Below the pieces are notes generated by a model. The model searched no databases and had not been told where the DNA came from. It worked only from the letters and a program-made list of their open reading frames with translations. The position numbers and the translations under genes are program-made. From positions 158,188-222,187 of the forward strand of contig NZ_FOQD01000014.1 of assembly GCF_900113665.1 (NCBI RefSeq): 64,000 bases of DNA. The letters run 5' to 3'. This DNA comes from Planctomicrobium piriforme. GTDB taxonomy: Bacteria; Planctomycetota; Planctomycetia; Planctomycetales; Planctomycetaceae. Below, piece after piece: positions 62,785 through 64,000 of this stretch (the stretch's first letter is position 1; each line of letters opens with the position of its first letter).

Positions 62785-63036
62785 AAACTCGGCGGGCATG
62801 GCCTTCCATTGGCAACCGGTCCGCAAGACGTACGGAACTCCCAGCGCGACGTTTTGAAGCGGCAGGCGTGGACGACCGCTGTAAAAACTGGTTTTATAAT
62901 TCGGGGGCAGCGGTTGAATGCGTTCCCAGAACGCCTCGGGAAGCTGGTGAAACGTTGACGAGCATCTGACCGGCATGAAGCACCTCCGTGCGAAGTTGAG
63001 ATCCGTGAGTTCCCGCATTCGCACGAACAATGCCAA
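62785..63036 (-). pseudogene. IS5-type transposase, N-terminal fragment
   Basis: Read on the minus strand: LPEAFWERIQPLPPNYKTSF, YSGRPRLPLQNVALGVPYVL, RTGCQWKAMPAEF. This is the N-terminal (DUF4096-like) part of an IS5-family transposase, which normally continues GSGSTxHRRF. After AEF the sequence runs straight into the antisense of the IS1182 fragment, so the IS5 copy is truncated at that junction. The catalytic DDE part is absent. Confidence 0.7.
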
Positions 63037-63128
63037 TCAGATCCAGGCAGTATTCGGATAGGCTCTGTGTCTTGCAGTACTTTAAGTTCGCAGCCAGTTA
63101 AAAGACCAGGGAGCAGCACTTTTCGCCG

Positions 63129-63497
63129 CTACAAGGCAATCCTGGTGTTTAAACATGTCGCCGAATGCGGATCTTCAGGCGTGTTGCGATCTGAACAACA
63201 ATGCGTGCCGCGCGAACTGTTTCGGCGATCGTTCGCGGCTGTCGGCTTCGTATTGGTCCCAAAACGCTGGATGTCAGAACATACTATCGGAAGGTCGTCG
63301 TTGGCATGTTCAATGGTTACAGACGCCGCCTTCCATTTTGCGAAGTTGCGATCCGCCGCGTGGCTTAGCGGCAAGCCTTTAATCCCATCGACTTCCAACT
63401 GCTCCAGCTGAATTCCAGAAACCCGGTTAGCTGCTAGTCCCGATTGTTCGATTAACAAGTGAGAACTAACATTTTTCCTGATTGACAGCTGCGACAC
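63129..63497 (-). CDS. Hypothetical protein, 122 aa (doubtful)
   Basis: An ATG-initiated frame with moderately protein-like N-terminal half (IRKNVSSHLLIEQSGLAANR, GIQLEQLEVDGIKGLPLSHA) and a polar, Thr/Asn/Arg-rich C-terminal half. No family recognised. It lies in the mobile-element debris between 63.0 and 63.6 kb, where nothing else is evident. Confidence 0.25.
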   Translation of the reverse strand: MSQLSIRKNVSSHLLIEQSGLAANRVSGIQLEQLEVDGIKGLPLSHAADRNFAKWKAASVTIEHANDDLPIVCSDIQRFGTNTKPTAANDRRNSSRGTHCCSDRNTPEDPHSATCLNTRIAL

Positions 63498-63632
63498 ATT
63501 TGCTACGATCCCACTCCACTAAGCGCTGCTTTCTCAGGGGCCACCCCATCTAGGGCGTCATCTTTATCGCCACCGCACGCCTGCCCCCGCGACGATCATT
63601 GGATAATCTTTGTTTTGCAAAGGTGACCGCCG

Positions 63633-63923
63633 ATGGAAGTTCCTCGTCCTTTTTTTCATATCCATGGAAAAGTGCGCGGCCTTGAGGCCACTGCTCGCTC
63701 GACCCTTTTTGAAGGGCGATTTGGGCGCATGTTTCGCACATTGCGTCCTGCCATTTTTAGTGACGTTGCATTGCAGAGGCTCGCGGAAGAGCAGCACATG
63801 ATTGCTGACGCGGAGGAGGAGGCGACCCCGGAAACGGATCGTGATGATGAGGAGAATGTTGGGGGGGACGCCACCAGTCCGGCGATCGCTGCCGGCTATA
63901 CTTACCTAGAGGGCCTTGCATAA
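63633..63923 (+). pseudogene. Animal-haem-peroxidase-like protein, truncated N-terminal fragment
   Basis: 96 codons with AAAGGTGA about 7 bases upstream. The text RPFFHIHGKVRGLEATARST, LFEGRFGRMFRTLRPAIFSD, DEENVGGD and AAGYTYL follows the N-terminal pattern I know from bacterial animal-type haem peroxidases (GRFGRMF-R-x-L, then DEE...IPAGYTYLGQFIDHD). After AGYTYL the frame reads EGLA and stops, so the haem-binding and catalytic regions are missing. Either the gene was cut by an insertion, or this is a coincidental short frame; the match of two separate motifs favours the former. Confidence 0.5.
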
Positions 63924-63954
63924 CCGTACTCGGCAAGGGAATTGCGTGCCAGTG

Positions 63955-63976
63955 TGAGCGAAAGGAGTTTCGCTCA
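63955..63976. promoter_or_regulatory. Hairpin presenting a Shine-Dalgarno in its loop
   Basis: A 9 bp stem TGAGCGAAA/TTTCGCTCA with a GGAG loop. AAAGGAG at 63961-63967 is an ideal ribosome site for the ATG at 63976, which overlaps the last base of the stem. Confidence 0.5.
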
Positions 63977-64000
63977 TGCCCTGCACACGGAAGATTGATC
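63976..64000 (+). CDS. Possible start of a further gene, cut by the window edge
   Basis: ATG at 63976 with AAAGGAG 8 bases upstream; the eight visible codons read MPCTRKID. Too short to classify. Confidence 0.35.

Overview
The window reads as chromosomal DNA of a planctomycete (order Planctomycetales or a close relative). Diagnostic families recur: two DUF1501 proteins, two PSCyt1/DUF1549/DUF1553 proteins, a PVC-type CxxCH haem dehydrogenase, a DUF1559 prepilin-like protein paired with a small lipoprotein, two secreted sulfatases, an ECF sigma/FecR pair, and a secreted protein with the LEARVLLA N-terminal motif. Many intergenic gaps carry the wordy repeats (TTGAGGGTTGA, GGACTCTGGAC, GGCCCATTGACAAATGAC types) that I associate with this phylum.

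Layout. 0-12 kb: the 3' end of recJ; an orphan PD-(D/E)XK-like protein; a sulfatase lying between nested direct repeats derived from the 5' end of a SpoIIE-type phosphatase gene; a peroxiredoxin/DsbA-like pair; two small membrane proteins; mnmA; a beta-propeller protein; and an Mrp-type ATPase. 12-26 kb: a ThuA-domain protein, a 1072-residue haem dehydrogenase carrying in-frame copies of the intergenic repeats, a TPR lipoprotein, a structured non-coding stretch, thrS, a secreted repeat protein, a methyltransferase and small proteins. 26-33 kb: a minus-strand run of DUF1559, lipoprotein, sulfatase, DUF1553 and DUF1501 genes, probably for degradation of sulfated polymers.

33.8-48.5 kb holds the most interesting locus. 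Nine minus-strand genes, mostly overlapping by 4 bp, encode in transcription order a proline-rich lipoprotein, a zinc-ribbon GTPase, a GAP1-like membrane protein, a 983-residue coiled-coil membrane protein, two tandem-GYF membrane proteins, a MotA/TolQ/ExbB-like channel and two ExbD/MotB-like proteins. A divergent gene encodes a membrane-anchored trypsin-like protease with a DnaJ-type zinc ribbon. I read this as an ion-channel-coupled, GTPase-centred envelope surveillance or conflict system. The family assignments are recalled and the function is inferred.

48.9-57.4 kb: an ECF sigma, FecR, LamG-DUF1553, DUF1501 operon ends with an HpcH/HpaI aldolase gene interrupted by an in-frame TGA. 57.6-61.1 kb: the methylcitrate cycle operon prpB-prpC-prpD for propionyl-CoA. 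61.3-64 kb: a degraded mobile-element zone with IS1182-type and IS5-type transposase fragments, a truncated peroxidase-like gene and the possible start of a further gene. I saw no convincing tRNA, rRNA or CRISPR array. All family names come from reading translations without database searches.
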